This document shows positions 55,101 to 61,753 of a DNA stretch of 64,000 nucleotides, piece by piece. The notes beneath the pieces are model-generated. The model searched no databases. It was not told the DNA's origin and saw only the letters and a program-made list of their open reading frames with translations. Numbering within the stretch: the stretch's first letter is position 1; every line of letters starts with the position of its first letter. Location of the stretch: NCBI GenBank assembly GCA_023150835.1, contig JAKLKB010000018.1:1-64000 (forward strand), read 5' to 3'. Position numbers and translations under genes: made by a program. The stretch is from Myxococcota bacterium (GTDB taxonomy: Bacteria > Myxococcota_C > UBA6777).

Positions 55101-56354
55101 CGCGTCGCAAACACCCAAGGCTCGGGCATCGGTGGGATGCGCAGCTTGGCCCGTCTCTACCGCGATCACGTCCTCGATATCGAGCGCCAGCCTGATATCC
55201 TCCAAGAGACCTTGATCAACGTCGCAGCGGCCTATGTGGTCCAAAGCTACGTCGGAAGCTACGGGCCGATGTCTCACCCTGTCGCCGCCTGCGCAACCGC
55301 TGCCGTCTCTCTCGAAGAAGCCACCGACAAGATCTTGGCAGGAAAGGCCGACTTTGTAGTCGCGGGTGGGTACGATGACGTCGGGCGCGAAAGCCTTGTG
55401 GGCTTCGGTGATATGAACGCCACCGCAAACACCGATGAGATGGTCGCGATGGGGCTTGAACCCGCCCAGATGTCCCGCCCCAACGACACGCGGCGACGCG
55501 GCTTTGTCGAGGCCCAAGGCGGCGGAACCTTCTTGCTCGCTCGCGCCGATATCGCCCTACAGATGGGTCTCCCCGTGTACGGTGTGGTCGGATACTGCGG
55601 CTCTTTTGGTGACGGTATCCACAAATCCATCCCCGCCCCCGGCATGGGCGCACTCGCTTGTGCCATCGGAGGCCAACAATCCCCGCTCGCTCGTTCACTC
55701 CAACACTTCGGCCTGACCGCTGATGATATCGCCGTCGTGTACAAACACGACACTTCCACCGCTGCCAACGACCCCAACGAAAACGAACTCCATCACCGCA
55801 TCCAACGAGCGCTCGGACGCAGCGAAGGAAACCCGCTCTTTGCCGTCTCTCAAAAAAGTCTGACAGGTCACGCCAAAGGCGGAGCCGCTGCGTGGCAGAT
55901 CATCGGGCTTTGCCAGACTCTTCTCCAAGGCCGCATCGCAGGAAACCCCAATCTCGACAACGTCGATCCGATGATGCGTTCTTTTTCTCATCTCGCTTTC
56001 TCAAACAAAACCCTTGACGTAGGTGAGACGCTGCCGCTGCGTGCAGGGATGCTGACCAGCCTCGGTTTCGGCCACGTCAGCGGTATCGCTCTTTTGCTTC
56101 ACCCCGATGCCTTCTTGGCCCAACTCTCCGAAGAACAAGCCACCGCTTACCACTCCCGCTGTCAGCAGCGCCACCACCAGACCACCCAACGCTGGGCCTC
56201 CGTCTTCATGGGACAAACACCCTTGTTCTCTCGCCGAAACCTCCGCCGCTTTGAAGCCCAAGACGGCTCTCCCGAACAAGCCGCCCAAGAAGCCGCCATG
56301 CTCCTGAACCCCCACGCTCGCCTTGATACCTCACGCGGCTTCTATTCTTTGTAA
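46125..56354 (+). CDS. fas: Type I fatty acid synthase, single-chain (AT-ER-DH-MPT-ACP-KR-KS)
   Basis: A 3409-residue megasynthase. ATG 46125 follows GAGGGATACG. Domains in order: acetyl transferase (GHSQGLQTALL, Ser about 193); FMN enoyl reductase (GHAPVILPGMTPTTSDVPIVAAAANQGF from about 488); hot-dog dehydratase (AEVSGDLNPIHRSLLFARMG, about 1435); malonyl/palmitoyl transferase (LFPGQGIQQKGMGMEAY at 1550, GHSVGEYNAIG at 1650, GRYIPNLVPKLF); Pro/Gln/Ser linker (about 1945-2010); ACP with DGVSSRRNQ (Ser about 2040); ketoreductase (TALVTGASPGSIA, about 2428); ketosynthase with Cys (PVAACATAAVS, about 3053), His (VYKHDTSTAANDPNEN, 3206) and His (SLTGHAKGGAA, 3245). Domain order and wording match mycobacterial FAS-I (about 3070 aa) as I recall it. 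No internal phosphopantetheinyl transferase is present; AcpS follows 19 bases downstream. It should make saturated C16-C24 acyl-CoAs in the cytoplasm. Confidence 0.95.
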   Translation: MRRTEERNNGKAAVVQAAEEGASLSASAKEQLWGLERTSQGFVSYDGEGGQQGGALYTSGQVTAVRSLLSRLVLGENQAAISFAGQGFYDLDHLAGLMRGSREVRALLEAATAHLESLVHTQEARWSGCYADGFDVMAWLQEPSTRPSAAVLRGGCYSQPLILIQQVALYVALYEEGIREAFAVGAIPVIFGHSQGLQTALLVAESPNGQIETERLLAYVSYAFWQGLVMEQGYTVTPERSAEGASPMAAISGPSLAVLEQVLARFNRSLPEAAQVDISLYNTRNRHVVSSHPAVLSTLRKAMEAQAEREAARKKAGRFGGQPLQFTWEYLEVSGPFHSRYMREGFEQMQRKVRDIGFDFSKSRFFVDVLCGHTGRVLTQQPDVLDELLHNQFVRSVRWSRMLRSLEPYNGVSDILDLGPGDGVMRLTASALRGTGRQVHTLYTQEGQDAFFLQAPQTPRPVAYCSFLPSVSPDEAGGWRVENRYTRATGHAPVILPGMTPTTSDVPIVAAAANQGFTAELAGGGQVNERIFWLRMEELQEALGPGREVVFNALYLDPYLWDLHVRKTGLVQKARKAGYPICGVTISAGMPEVSEAVALLDEFVSLGMWLNAFKPGTLAQIRHVVKIAQAAPHHTIFVHLEGGKAGGHHSWEDLEQLLLDGYHLLREQPNLVLCVGGGIGSEAHANALLTGRWSLAHDLPQMPVDAVLLGTLTMACKEATTSAQVKQALVDAPGCAGWVFAGHVEGQTTSGKSALNADIHYIDNAASRCGRLLDEVAGDAIAVQARRDEIIAALNQTAKPYFGDLSTMTYHAVAQRLVTLMALGRHGRYEDGPWLDTTHRTRFADFLQLAEARLCEQEEGRFACFFGTFEALDHPQACVDRLLALYPHAAQQILHPADVRRFLYDICGRAGKPVPFVPVIDAEVRRWYKADSLWQAHDDRYSADQVLIIPGPAALQGLRSADQPVASMLGRFVDALQAEVQQMPAPPHAERSPLSLSRWPEGCTGSVTLCSDPHPTAPRYEVVLTIPSALPTEPTEWFGFLREAFTGPLITAMTSIRLYQQGGSQPNPLRELCVCEAGAQLRMIMTEGRRIQSLTYHPNNTAAHETVHLSLHTDQANDAHLHLDISLASAFTTEPALYRLPLRVQDGILLVDAREQEQTLRDFYQHALFGRLLAPVEAFAPTHHTTHADPQKLRGYAVSTGSHGDPSHLPMNMAFSLVWEPLFRLLSAEGVCEGILRLVHLSHHVEIDAGWPILPHQAVDVEAQITRIENTDTGRSIHTRCTLSRNGARCAIVESAFFVRGFFGRTTDILRTKEIIDTSLILRDQGSIDFLLAHGWLHRTSDTPLHVGDILQLRALQEEHRPRKGLAHFAATGQIWRGSQPIATLALDLRAARKLHPLQALLQAFAQEQATPRKPVTPRILAHTETQAPQSMQTFAEVSGDLNPIHRSLLFARMGRLDRPIVHGMWTAARLHSFLVASVVDGEESRVLDYKASFLAPLLLGERLRLEATRTAVQEGVLFVELTASAMRDAQAIAVVRAEAKVKMPRSVYLFPGQGIQQKGMGMEAYARSKAARNVWDQADAYTREHLGFSILEIVRNNPKELLVQGRTHVHPQGVLHLTQFTQVSMAVMAQAQVAELRESGLLDPDAILCGHSVGEYNAIGVTGILPLTDVVEIVYHRGLVMHALVPRDESGESGYRMGVLRPHYAGMDHAQAEALVEQVAKQTGQFLQIVNYNVRGRQYSVTGQIGALRLLEQLLDQRATQKKPPYIEVPGIDVPFHSSVLFNGVDDFRKTLEARFPQDIDEQRLLGRYIPNLVPKLFSLDKPYIEEVQQTTQSPILEKVLADFADYAATPKRLARILLIELLAWQFASPVRWIETQELLFQRRSLGGIEIQRAIEIGVGYQPTLANMARYSHQLLGPSAPDIEILNIEAEADRVFLRDQDTLPPQAQDTAAPASIQPLSAQKPQPSQQATSSASLQQPSQQAIPSTNAASPVSVGAPPPPDQPLSVAEGVTFVLASQARIRPDQLSMQETLDDLFDGVSSRRNQVLLDLGAEFQMGPIDGAHEKPLRELIAEITRRCPSYKAPGKYMRATQDDSIKRVFGRAGLTRKEVESHFEQQFGLGSGLRESALCLLALESREGASARGGSMGLLPQALPSDRNTAKTFLDEAALRIGQIKGLTISRQGAHSTGGGASVDAAVVQELESKILGPKGILMQQAREIAERLGHPIEAAASGLPAQHNEQAEKLALYEAEHDSEFVEWLQPRFDAKKHVALTSSWASARRDVARLFFDLRNNRIEASEALAQVARLAAFHEDITLTQTASWYAKLAEEQGDLRLAGWLHQIAAGDAPHTPAFQPTRPALSLQQDGSWRYAEAVCDQADALDRFVDALWPKDRPPLLQIGEQGEWNITFSKLLSEHTKRPFDLRNTTALVTGASPGSIALACVRFLLRGGARVIVTTSTYNSDRVREYRDLFETSAVPGAELHVVPFNQASFQDVESLIHWLFSSVTEQDGAKVRVVKRPFAPDIVLPFAAIKDLATLDSLQARSNAVMRTMLLSVERLVTGIATHYKRHGLPAMPCHILLPLSPNHGSFGGDGVYAETKAALEVLLTKWESEREAWGKATTLCAARIGWVRGTGLMDANNLVAHHLEQRTGIRTFSSDEMGWLLTALCTHAARKQALHQPLEADLTGGFQRIKALRQTVSTIRTELEHQAARVKQRLTLENAEATLLGAPTDAPLLVDALPHWPATLHPRLTPATAKKPVHWPKRGLSLREMVVIVGMGEIGPCGSARTRYEMELGPSLSPAAVLELAWITGFVTYEENGKAGVWKDRQTNTVIAEHEIAARYRESVRKHLGLRWIEPETVGIDPNALSMYTSVFLEKDFTFSVSSEEEARTFFATAPEKTRVHFDAQDGQWRITRLAGTEVKVPRQVRLQRQVMGQIPKGFDFARFGLSNDMIERIDRVALFNLIATVDAFLSAGIEPEELLRWLHPARVANTQGSGIGGMRSLARLYRDHVLDIERQPDILQETLINVAAAYVVQSYVGSYGPMSHPVAACATAAVSLEEATDKILAGKADFVVAGGYDDVGRESLVGFGDMNATANTDEMVAMGLEPAQMSRPNDTRRRGFVEAQGGGTFLLARADIALQMGLPVYGVVGYCGSFGDGIHKSIPAPGMGALACAIGGQQSPLARSLQHFGLTADDIAVVYKHDTSTAANDPNENELHHRIQRALGRSEGNPLFAVSQKSLTGHAKGGAAAWQIIGLCQTLLQGRIAGNPNLDNVDPMMRSFSHLAFSNKTLDVGETLPLRAGMLTSLGFGHVSGIALLLHPDAFLAQLSEEQATAYHSRCQQRHHQTTQRWASVFMGQTPLFSRRNLRRFEAQDGSPEQAAQEAAMLLNPHARLDTSRGFYSL

Positions 56355-56373
56355 AAATGTCGGATCTATCTTA

Positions 56374-56826
56374 ATGAGTTTTCAACTGTCTTTTCATCCT
56401 CAAGGGCGTGTCCTTGGTGTCGGTTTCGATGTCGTTTCGGTTGCGGCTTTCTCTCTACAGCTTCAAGATCCAGCCTCTTGTTTTGTCGAAGAAGTCTTTA
56501 CCTTAGCAGAACGCCGCATCGCTCGCTCACGCGCAGGGCAACAGCCCGCACGCCACTTCGCGGCCCGCTTTGCTGCCAAAGAAGCCCTCATCAAAGCGTG
56601 GTCTTCGGCCCTTTTCGGCCAACCTCCCCCCTTGCCGCATCTCTCCTTACGAGAGATCGAAGTGATCCACGATGCTTATTCTCGCCCTGCCCTACGTTTT
56701 CACGGTCAAGTCTCGGATGCCATTCAAGCACTTTTCCCCTATACAACCCACCTCTCTCTCTCCCACGATGGCGACACCGCCGCTGCCATCGTCTTGATCG
56801 AACAGCTCACCGCTGCTTCGCGTTAG
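56374..56826 (+). CDS. acpS: Holo-ACP synthase (phosphopantetheinyl transferase)
   Basis: A 150-residue product. ATG 56374 lies 19 bases after the fas stop; GGAT is ten bases upstream. VLGVGFDVVSVAAFSLQLQ carries the first Asp of the Mg site (family form GxDxxxI, here GFDVVSV). EEVFTLAERRIARSRAGQQPARHFAARFAAKEALIKAW has the second signature (RFAAKEA-x-x-KA). HLSLSHDGDTAAAIVL is the conserved C-terminal motif (LSHD). It attaches 4'-phosphopantetheine to the ACP serine of the adjacent FAS. Its last codons plus the following 20 bases are duplicated in the next gene's end. Confidence 0.9.
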   Translation: MSFQLSFHPQGRVLGVGFDVVSVAAFSLQLQDPASCFVEEVFTLAERRIARSRAGQQPARHFAARFAAKEALIKAWSSALFGQPPPLPHLSLREIEVIHDAYSRPALRFHGQVSDAIQALFPYTTHLSLSHDGDTAAAIVLIEQLTAASR

Positions 56827-56893
56827 GCTTCCGCCAGATCGCTCGGAACAGATCACTGCGGCTTCGCGCTAGGCTTCCGCCAGATCGCTCGGT
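56815..56893. repeat. 32-bp duplication at the convergent ends of acpS and the NmrA-like gene
   Basis: GCTTCGCGYTAGGCTTCCGC followed by CAGATCGCTCGG occurs at about 56815-56844 (acpS end) and 56863-56892 (end of the minus-strand gene), 47 bases apart. Confidence 0.85.
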
Positions 56894-57734
56894 GGGTCTC
56901 CACATACATCCGCAGCGTCCGCCCTCGCCGCCCCAACAACGCCTCCATCGTCGGATCGACCCGCTCTGCCTGCCCAAAACGCAGCCCGACGTGCAAGATC
57001 GTTTGGACGATACACTGCCCCCAAGGCAGCCCACGCCGCCGAAGATGCCACACATACCCCACCACCGACGCAGCCCGATAACGGATGCTCCGCCCCAAAA
57101 CATCGCTCAAGATCTTCGCGACCTCATCAAACCCGATGGCTTCTGGCCCTGTAAGCGTATAAGCTTGATTCGCGTGCTTTTCTGGCGCAACAAACGCCTC
57201 GGCGGCCACCTCCGCCACATCATACAGATCCACAAAAGCTGCACGACCTTTGCCCGCAGGCACATACAAACGATCCGCCTCGCAGATATCCTGCAAGTAG
57301 GCGTCTTGTAGGTTTTGCGCGAAAAATCCGGGGCGCAGCAACGTGTACGGAGCGACCGATGCTTTGAGGTGCATCTCAACTTTATGATGCGGAATGATCT
57401 TGTTTTCTCCCGCTCCTGCAACCGATAAAAAGACGATATGCTCAGCCTTTTTTTCTCGTGCGATATCCACAAAAGGATTCAGCGTTTTTTCCACATCTGC
57501 GATCGGCGGCGGACGCAACAAAAACACGCCCGAACATCCCTCCAAAGCAGCCGACCACGTCGCAGCGTCCCGAAAATCAAACCGCACACTCTTGACTTCT
57601 CCGTTCCAGTACTCTTCTGCCGATGCCACCGATGAAACAGCAGCCCGCACGTCGATACCTCTTACACGCAACGCACGAACCACCTCACGACCCACATTCC
57701 CCATCGCTCCTGTCACCAAGATCCGCTTCGTCAT
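56853..57734 (-). CDS. NmrA-like NAD(P)-binding protein
   Basis: A 293-residue product. ATG 57734 has GGGAGATC upstream. RILVTGAMGNVGREVVRALRVRGIDVRAAV is the Rossmann GxxGxxG motif (GAMGNVG). FDFRDAATWSAALEGCSGVFLLRPP and EHIVFLSVAGAGEN, with HKVEMHLKASVAPYTLLRPGFFAQNL, follow the atypical-SDR/NmrA pattern, where the YxxxK motif is replaced (HKVEMHL). It may reduce a quinone or sense NAD(P); the substrate is unknown. It is convergent with acpS, so a link to fatty acid synthesis is not implied. Confidence 0.83.
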   Translation of the reverse strand: MTKRILVTGAMGNVGREVVRALRVRGIDVRAAVSSVASAEEYWNGEVKSVRFDFRDAATWSAALEGCSGVFLLRPPPIADVEKTLNPFVDIAREKKAEHIVFLSVAGAGENKIIPHHKVEMHLKASVAPYTLLRPGFFAQNLQDAYLQDICEADRLYVPAGKGRAAFVDLYDVAEVAAEAFVAPEKHANQAYTLTGPEAIGFDEVAKILSDVLGRSIRYRAASVVGYVWHLRRRGLPWGQCIVQTILHVGLRFGQAERVDPTMEALLGRRGRTLRMYVETHRAIWRKPSAKPQ

Positions 57735-57777
57735 CAAAAGATCTCCCAAACAAAATCGCCTCAAGCCGACGTCACCC

Positions 57778-57900
57778 AAAAACCCGCGTTCGCGCCCGTT
57801 GCGAGCGACTGCGTCGTTGGTTTGAAACACGATGCTCTGTTCGCCAATACGGGGTCAAGGGGTTGCGACCCCTTGCGGGGTTTGGGGCCGCGCCCCAATT
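57778..57900 (+). repeat. A-family dispersed repeat with duplicated tail
   Basis: AAAACCCGCGTTCGCGCC through GGGGTCAAGGGG to TTGCGGGGTTTGGGGCCGCG. The end block (CCCCTTGCGGGGTGTGAGGC and following) is seen again at 57950-57985. Confidence 0.7.
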
Positions 57901-58031
57901 CAACAAACATCCTCAGATGTACGCTTACTCAGACGGCGAGCCGTTGCGGCCCCTTGCGGGGTGTGAGGCAGCGCCCCTAATTCAACAAACCCCACCGCCT
58001 CCCTTCTCTTTCTACCCAAGGAGCTCCCAAG

Positions 58032-59000
58032 ATGGACAAGATTCTACAAAAAGCTGGATACACCGAACAACAATACACACACGGCGCTGTTACGCTCAAT
58101 TACGCGGTCAGTCCGCCCAAACAACGCGCTCTCTTGCTTATCCCCGGCCAGACGATGCCTTGGCAAAGCTACACCCGCGTCCTTCCTGCGCTCGCACAAC
58201 ACTTCCAAGTCTACGCGCTGGATATCCACGGACACGGGCGCTCTTCACGCTGCCCACAACGCTACACCTTCGAGGCCATCACCGAAGATCTCGTCGCCTT
58301 TCTTCACAACGTCGTTCAGCGCCCCGCCTTTTTGTCGGGTAATTCTTCAGGCGGCCTATTTGTCACATGGATGGCCGCCCAAGCCCCCGATTATGCGCAA
58401 GGCGTCATCGCCGAAGATCCGCCTTTTTTTAGCAGCGAACATCCCCGACTCCAACAATGCTTTGTATACCACGTGATGAAGCTATTTCTCGAAACCCTTG
58501 ATCGCCCCGAAGGACGAGACTTGGGCGCGCTCTTTCAACGCCTAGAGATCCCGCACAAAAGCGGAAAGCGCGTCTCCAAAATCCCGATGTTCCTCGCTCG
58601 CCTTCTTTCTTCGTGGCTTCAACGCCGCCAAGCCAAAACCCCCGACCAGCCGCTCGATATCCCTTGGTTGCCCCTCCAACTCCGCCTCACCATCCGCTCT
58701 TTTTCCGAATACGACCCCGCCTTCACACGTGCCTTCTACGAAAACACGATGGCGGGAAGCTTCGATCACGCTGCCATGCTCGCAAAGATCCAATGCCCCT
58801 TCGCTCTGATCCACGCCAACTGGTTTGTTCACGAAAAATTCGGACTCGTCGGTGCGATGCTCCAAGAAGAAGCCCAGCGCGTTTGCTCGCTCGTCCCCCA
58901 AACTCGCTATCTCCCTGTCTCTGCGGGGCATGTCGTCCACCTCGAAGCCCCAAAACTTTTCCTCCAAATTATCGACGACTTCACAAACGACGCAGTATAG
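58032..59000 (+). CDS. Alpha/beta hydrolase
   Basis: A 322-residue product. ATG 58032 follows AAGGAGCTCCCAAG. ALLLIPGQTMPWQSYTRVLPALAQHFQVYALDIHGHGRSS contains the oxyanion-hole strand and DxxGHG; FLSGNSSGGLFVTWMA is the nucleophile elbow (Ser of GNSSGG, about residue 102); a C-terminal Asp is not certain; VSAGHVVHLEAP supplies the catalytic His. No signal peptide, so a cytoplasmic esterase-like enzyme of unknown substrate. Confidence 0.85.
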   Translation: MDKILQKAGYTEQQYTHGAVTLNYAVSPPKQRALLLIPGQTMPWQSYTRVLPALAQHFQVYALDIHGHGRSSRCPQRYTFEAITEDLVAFLHNVVQRPAFLSGNSSGGLFVTWMAAQAPDYAQGVIAEDPPFFSSEHPRLQQCFVYHVMKLFLETLDRPEGRDLGALFQRLEIPHKSGKRVSKIPMFLARLLSSWLQRRQAKTPDQPLDIPWLPLQLRLTIRSFSEYDPAFTRAFYENTMAGSFDHAAMLAKIQCPFALIHANWFVHEKFGLVGAMLQEEAQRVCSLVPQTRYLPVSAGHVVHLEAPKLFLQIIDDFTNDAV

Positions 59001-59032
59001 GCTCTGATCAATCTCGTCCGTGTAGGCTCCGA

Positions 59033-59518
59033 TCAATCTCCTTGCTTTCCCAACGAACGCAACTTTTCGTCTTGCAAGCATTTCGTCAACAAACGATCCA
59101 AAGCATTCGCAAAGCTCCGTTTATCGGCCTCTCCAAACGGCCTTGGCCCTCCCGTCTGCACACCTGAATCACGAAGATCCTGCATAAAGTCCCGAACCGA
59201 CAAGCGTTCGCGCACATTCTCTTCCGTATACAACTCCCCATGATTGCTCATCGCAACACCCCCCGCTTCGATCACCAACGCCGCCAACGGGATATCGGAT
59301 GTCACCACCAGATCCCCCAACCCCACGCGCTGCGCAATGTAATGATCCGCAACATCAAAGCCCTTTTCCACCACCACTTGCGACAAATACGGCGATTGTA
59401 ACAGGTACATCCCACGATTCGCCACAAAACAAGCACGGACTCTTCGCTTTTCCGCAACACGAAACAAGATATCTTTGATCGCCTTCGGCGTTGCATCGGC
59501 ATCCACCCAGATCTGCAA
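59033..59518 (-). CDS. UPF0178 (YaiI/YqxD) family protein
   Basis: A 161-residue product. The TTG at 59518 is chosen: AGGAGG lies six bases upstream and translation then begins MQIWVDADATPKAIKDILFR, the classic start of this family. DLVVTSDIPLAALVIEAGGVAMSNHGELYTEENVRERLSVRDFMQDLRDSG follows the PIN-like core (D-A-D near the N-terminus and TSD-x-PLA as acidic residues). RSFANALDRLL matches the C-terminal helix. Family members resemble PIN nucleases; activity is not established. Confidence 0.88.
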   Translation of the reverse strand: MQIWVDADATPKAIKDILFRVAEKRRVRACFVANRGMYLLQSPYLSQVVVEKGFDVADHYIAQRVGLGDLVVTSDIPLAALVIEAGGVAMSNHGELYTEENVRERLSVRDFMQDLRDSGVQTGGPRPFGEADKRSFANALDRLLTKCLQDEKLRSLGKQGD

Positions 59519-59555
59519 ACGAAACCTCCTCTCAATCAATTAGGTTTGTTTTTGT

Positions 59556-59690
59556 GGGGCTTTGCCCCACACCCCACTGCCTTAGCGCGGCTCCCTTGAC
59601 CCCGTATCGGCGGAGTGATCAGTGGTTTTTCAAACAAACATCCCTGCCGCTTCAAATAACGCGAACACGGGGTTTTTGCAAACAGCATCA
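59556..59690 (-). repeat. A-family dispersed repeat, reverse orientation
   Basis: Read on the other strand it gives AAAAACCCCGTGTTCGCG, TTGAAGCGGCA, CGATACGGGGTCAAGGG. It separates two leftward genes. Confidence 0.7.
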
Positions 59691-59704
59691 CTCCGATAAG
59701 AAAA

Positions 59705-61387
59705 TTATTCGTCAAGATCTACGTCTTTTTCTTCTTTCTTCTCTGGTTTTTTCTCTTCTCTTTTTTTCTCTTTTGCGGTTTCTTTGCAAAGACAGCGTCC
59801 CTGCTCACCTTTTGGACCCATCGGTCCCTTGTCACCTTTCAACCCTTTCGGACCCATCGGTCCCTTGTCACCTTTCGGACCCATCGGTCCCTTGTCACCT
59901 TTCGGACCCATCGGTCCCTTATCACCTTTCGGACCCATCGGCCCCTTATCACCTTTCGGACCCTGTTCGCCTCTCAGTCCTTTCGGTCCCATCGGTCCTT
60001 GCGCGCCTTGTTCACCCTGTTGGCCTCGCTGACCGACCGGACCTTGCTCACCTTGTTCTCCTTTTGTCCCCATCGGACCTTGCCGCCCCATTCGGCCCTG
60101 CTCACCTTTCGGACCTTGCTCACCTTTTGGCCCCTGTTCACCTCTCGGGCCTTGCTCACCTTTCGGTCCCATCGGACCTTGCGGGCCTTGCAGCCCAACG
60201 GAGCCTTGCTCACCTTTTGGTCCAACAGAGCCGTTCTCGCCTTTTGGACCTCGCGTTCCCATCGGTCCGACCGCTCCCGTAGCGCCTCGCTCGCCTTTCG
60301 GACCTTGTGGTCCTTGCAACCCCATCGGCCCTCGCGTTCCTGCCGCTCCAGAAACACCCTGCTCGCCTTTCGGGCCTTGCGGCCCAACGGGGCCTTGCTC
60401 GCCTTTTGGACCTTGCGCTCCTTGCGGTCCCATCGGTCCTTTCTCACCTTTCGGGCCTTGCTCGCCTTTCGGCCCCTGCGGTCCTTGCGGACCTTGCGGC
60501 CCAACGGGGCCTTGCTCACCTTTCGGTCCTTGTGGGCCGATCTTTCCAGCGATACCCTGCTCGCCTTTTGGCCCCTGTGGGCCGATCTTTCCAGCGATAC
60601 CCTGCTCACCTTTTGGACCTTGCGGGCCGATCTTTCCAGCGATACCCTGCTCACCTTTTGGACCTTGCGGCCCCTGCGGACCTTGTAATCCTTGTGGACC
60701 CTGCGGTCCTTGCGGACCTTGCAGACCTTGCGAACCTCTTGGCAGAAGAACGTGTTGTATTTGCGAGCCGCAGCGAAAACGAATGACTGTACCGCGTGCC
60801 TCTTGTGAAACGCCGTCGATTTGACAGGGCGTGCCTTCGTTTCCTTTTTCTCCTTGCAAGACCATGACTTGCGCCAACGTTTTTTGCTGGCTGCCAAAGA
60901 ATCCCACCAAAACAAACAGCCCTGCACGCAATGTTTGCGGCAGATGGATCTCGCGTTTCATCGAAGTTCCTCCTTGAAGAATTTGAAAACCTTGCTCGCG
61001 TCCGTAATGTTGTTTGGGTTCACGCTCCGAGACAAGAGAAACACCCGTCAGCACGTCAAGATGTTCGCCATGTATCGTCCACCGCGAACGAAACCGCCGC
61101 GAAGCCATCTTTGCAAAAGACGGCTTTGCTTGCTCAGAAGAAAAAACGATGGGGGACAACGTACCCTCACCTTCGATAGAGAGGACTTTTGCGTTGTGAA
61201 AATGACGAATCATTTCTGATGCGCAATGTCCTTTTTGACATACCAAGCCTGACAGACAATCTGTATCACGCTTGCAAGGTCGCCCAAGCCCACCGTCTTG
61301 GCAACCCGTCACAAACAGCGACAGAAAAAACCACAGCCACACGCTGCGCTGTAATCCAATCCAAACACCTCGAACCCTCGCTCTCAT
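59705..61387 (-). CDS. Collagen-like lipoprotein
   Basis: A 560-residue product. ATG 61387 has AGGAGG upstream at five bases. [15 protein letters not shown] is a lipoprotein signal (Cys about residue 28), followed by a small Cys module ([18 protein letters not shown]) and a globular N-domain of about 150 residues. From about residue 215 to 525 an unbroken run of about 100 Gly-X-Y triplets follows ([20 protein letters not shown] and the like, rich in PKGEQ and PMGPKGDK). The tail has CLCKE and an acidic/basic Lys-Glu end. Such bacterial collagens form trimeric triple helices as stalks at the surface. The tip or partner is unknown. Confidence 0.88.
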   Translation of the reverse strand: MRARVRGVWIGLQRSVWLWFFLSLFVTGCQDGGLGRPCKRDTDCLSGLVCQKGHCASEMIRHFHNAKVLSIEGEGTLSPIVFSSEQAKPSFAKMASRRFRSRWTIHGEHLDVLTGVSLVSEREPKQHYGREQGFQILQGGTSMKREIHLPQTLRAGLFVLVGFFGSQQKTLAQVMVLQGEKGNEGTPCQIDGVSQEARGTVIRFRCGSQIQHVLLPRGSQGLQGPQGPQGPQGLQGPQGPQGPKGEQGIAGKIGPQGPKGEQGIAGKIGPQGPKGEQGIAGKIGPQGPKGEQGPVGPQGPQGPQGPKGEQGPKGEKGPMGPQGAQGPKGEQGPVGPQGPKGEQGVSGAAGTRGPMGLQGPQGPKGERGATGAVGPMGTRGPKGENGSVGPKGEQGSVGLQGPQGPMGPKGEQGPRGEQGPKGEQGPKGEQGRMGRQGPMGTKGEQGEQGPVGQRGQQGEQGAQGPMGPKGLRGEQGPKGDKGPMGPKGDKGPMGPKGDKGPMGPKGDKGPMGPKGLKGDKGPMGPKGEQGRCLCKETAKEKKREEKKPEKKEEKDVDLDE

Positions 61388-61753
61388 CAACCCCTCCTGT
61401 ACCATGCGCTCGCCATCCGCCAAAGCAGATCAACTCTCTTGATAAAACTCACGCTCCCAACAAAAAACCCCGTGTTCGGGTAGGTTCAAGCGGAGCCGTC
61501 GTTGGTTTGAAAAAACTCAGTTCGCCCCGCCAAGTCGGGGTCAAGGGGCCTTTGGTCCCTTGCGGGGCGTGGTACCTCGCCCCACAAAGACAATTCCAAC
61601 CGCGCAACCTCTACCTTGAAACAAGGCTCTTCACTTTTACAATGCCCGAAGACACAAAGCAACTTCGCCCCGCTCTGCGCGACACTTTTCTTGCGGCCTC
61701 GTCCTGCGGGCTGGAGTTCGATCACTCTCACAAAAACAAAAAAGGAGTCCGAC
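61388..61753. other. Divergent promoter region with A repeat
   Basis: Between the collagen-like gene (leftward) and the WD40-like gene (rightward). An A element (61459-61583) fills the middle. The remaining sequence on either side must contain the two promoters; no clear boxes are seen. Confidence 0.5.
61459..61583 (+). repeat. A-family dispersed repeat
   Basis: AAAAAACCCCGTGTTCGGG, then TTCAAGCGGAG, GCCAAGTCGGGGTCAAGGGG, and TCCCTTGCGGGGCG. Confidence 0.75.

Noticed and set aside
52635..55517. Two further long minus-strand frames inside fas (510 and 381 codons)
   Set aside because: Same reason; codon pattern mirrors the plus-strand gene.
59784..60786. Plus-strand frames rich in Pro/Leu/Ser opposite the collagen-like gene
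   Set aside because: Complement of the Gly-X-Y repeat; not independent genes.
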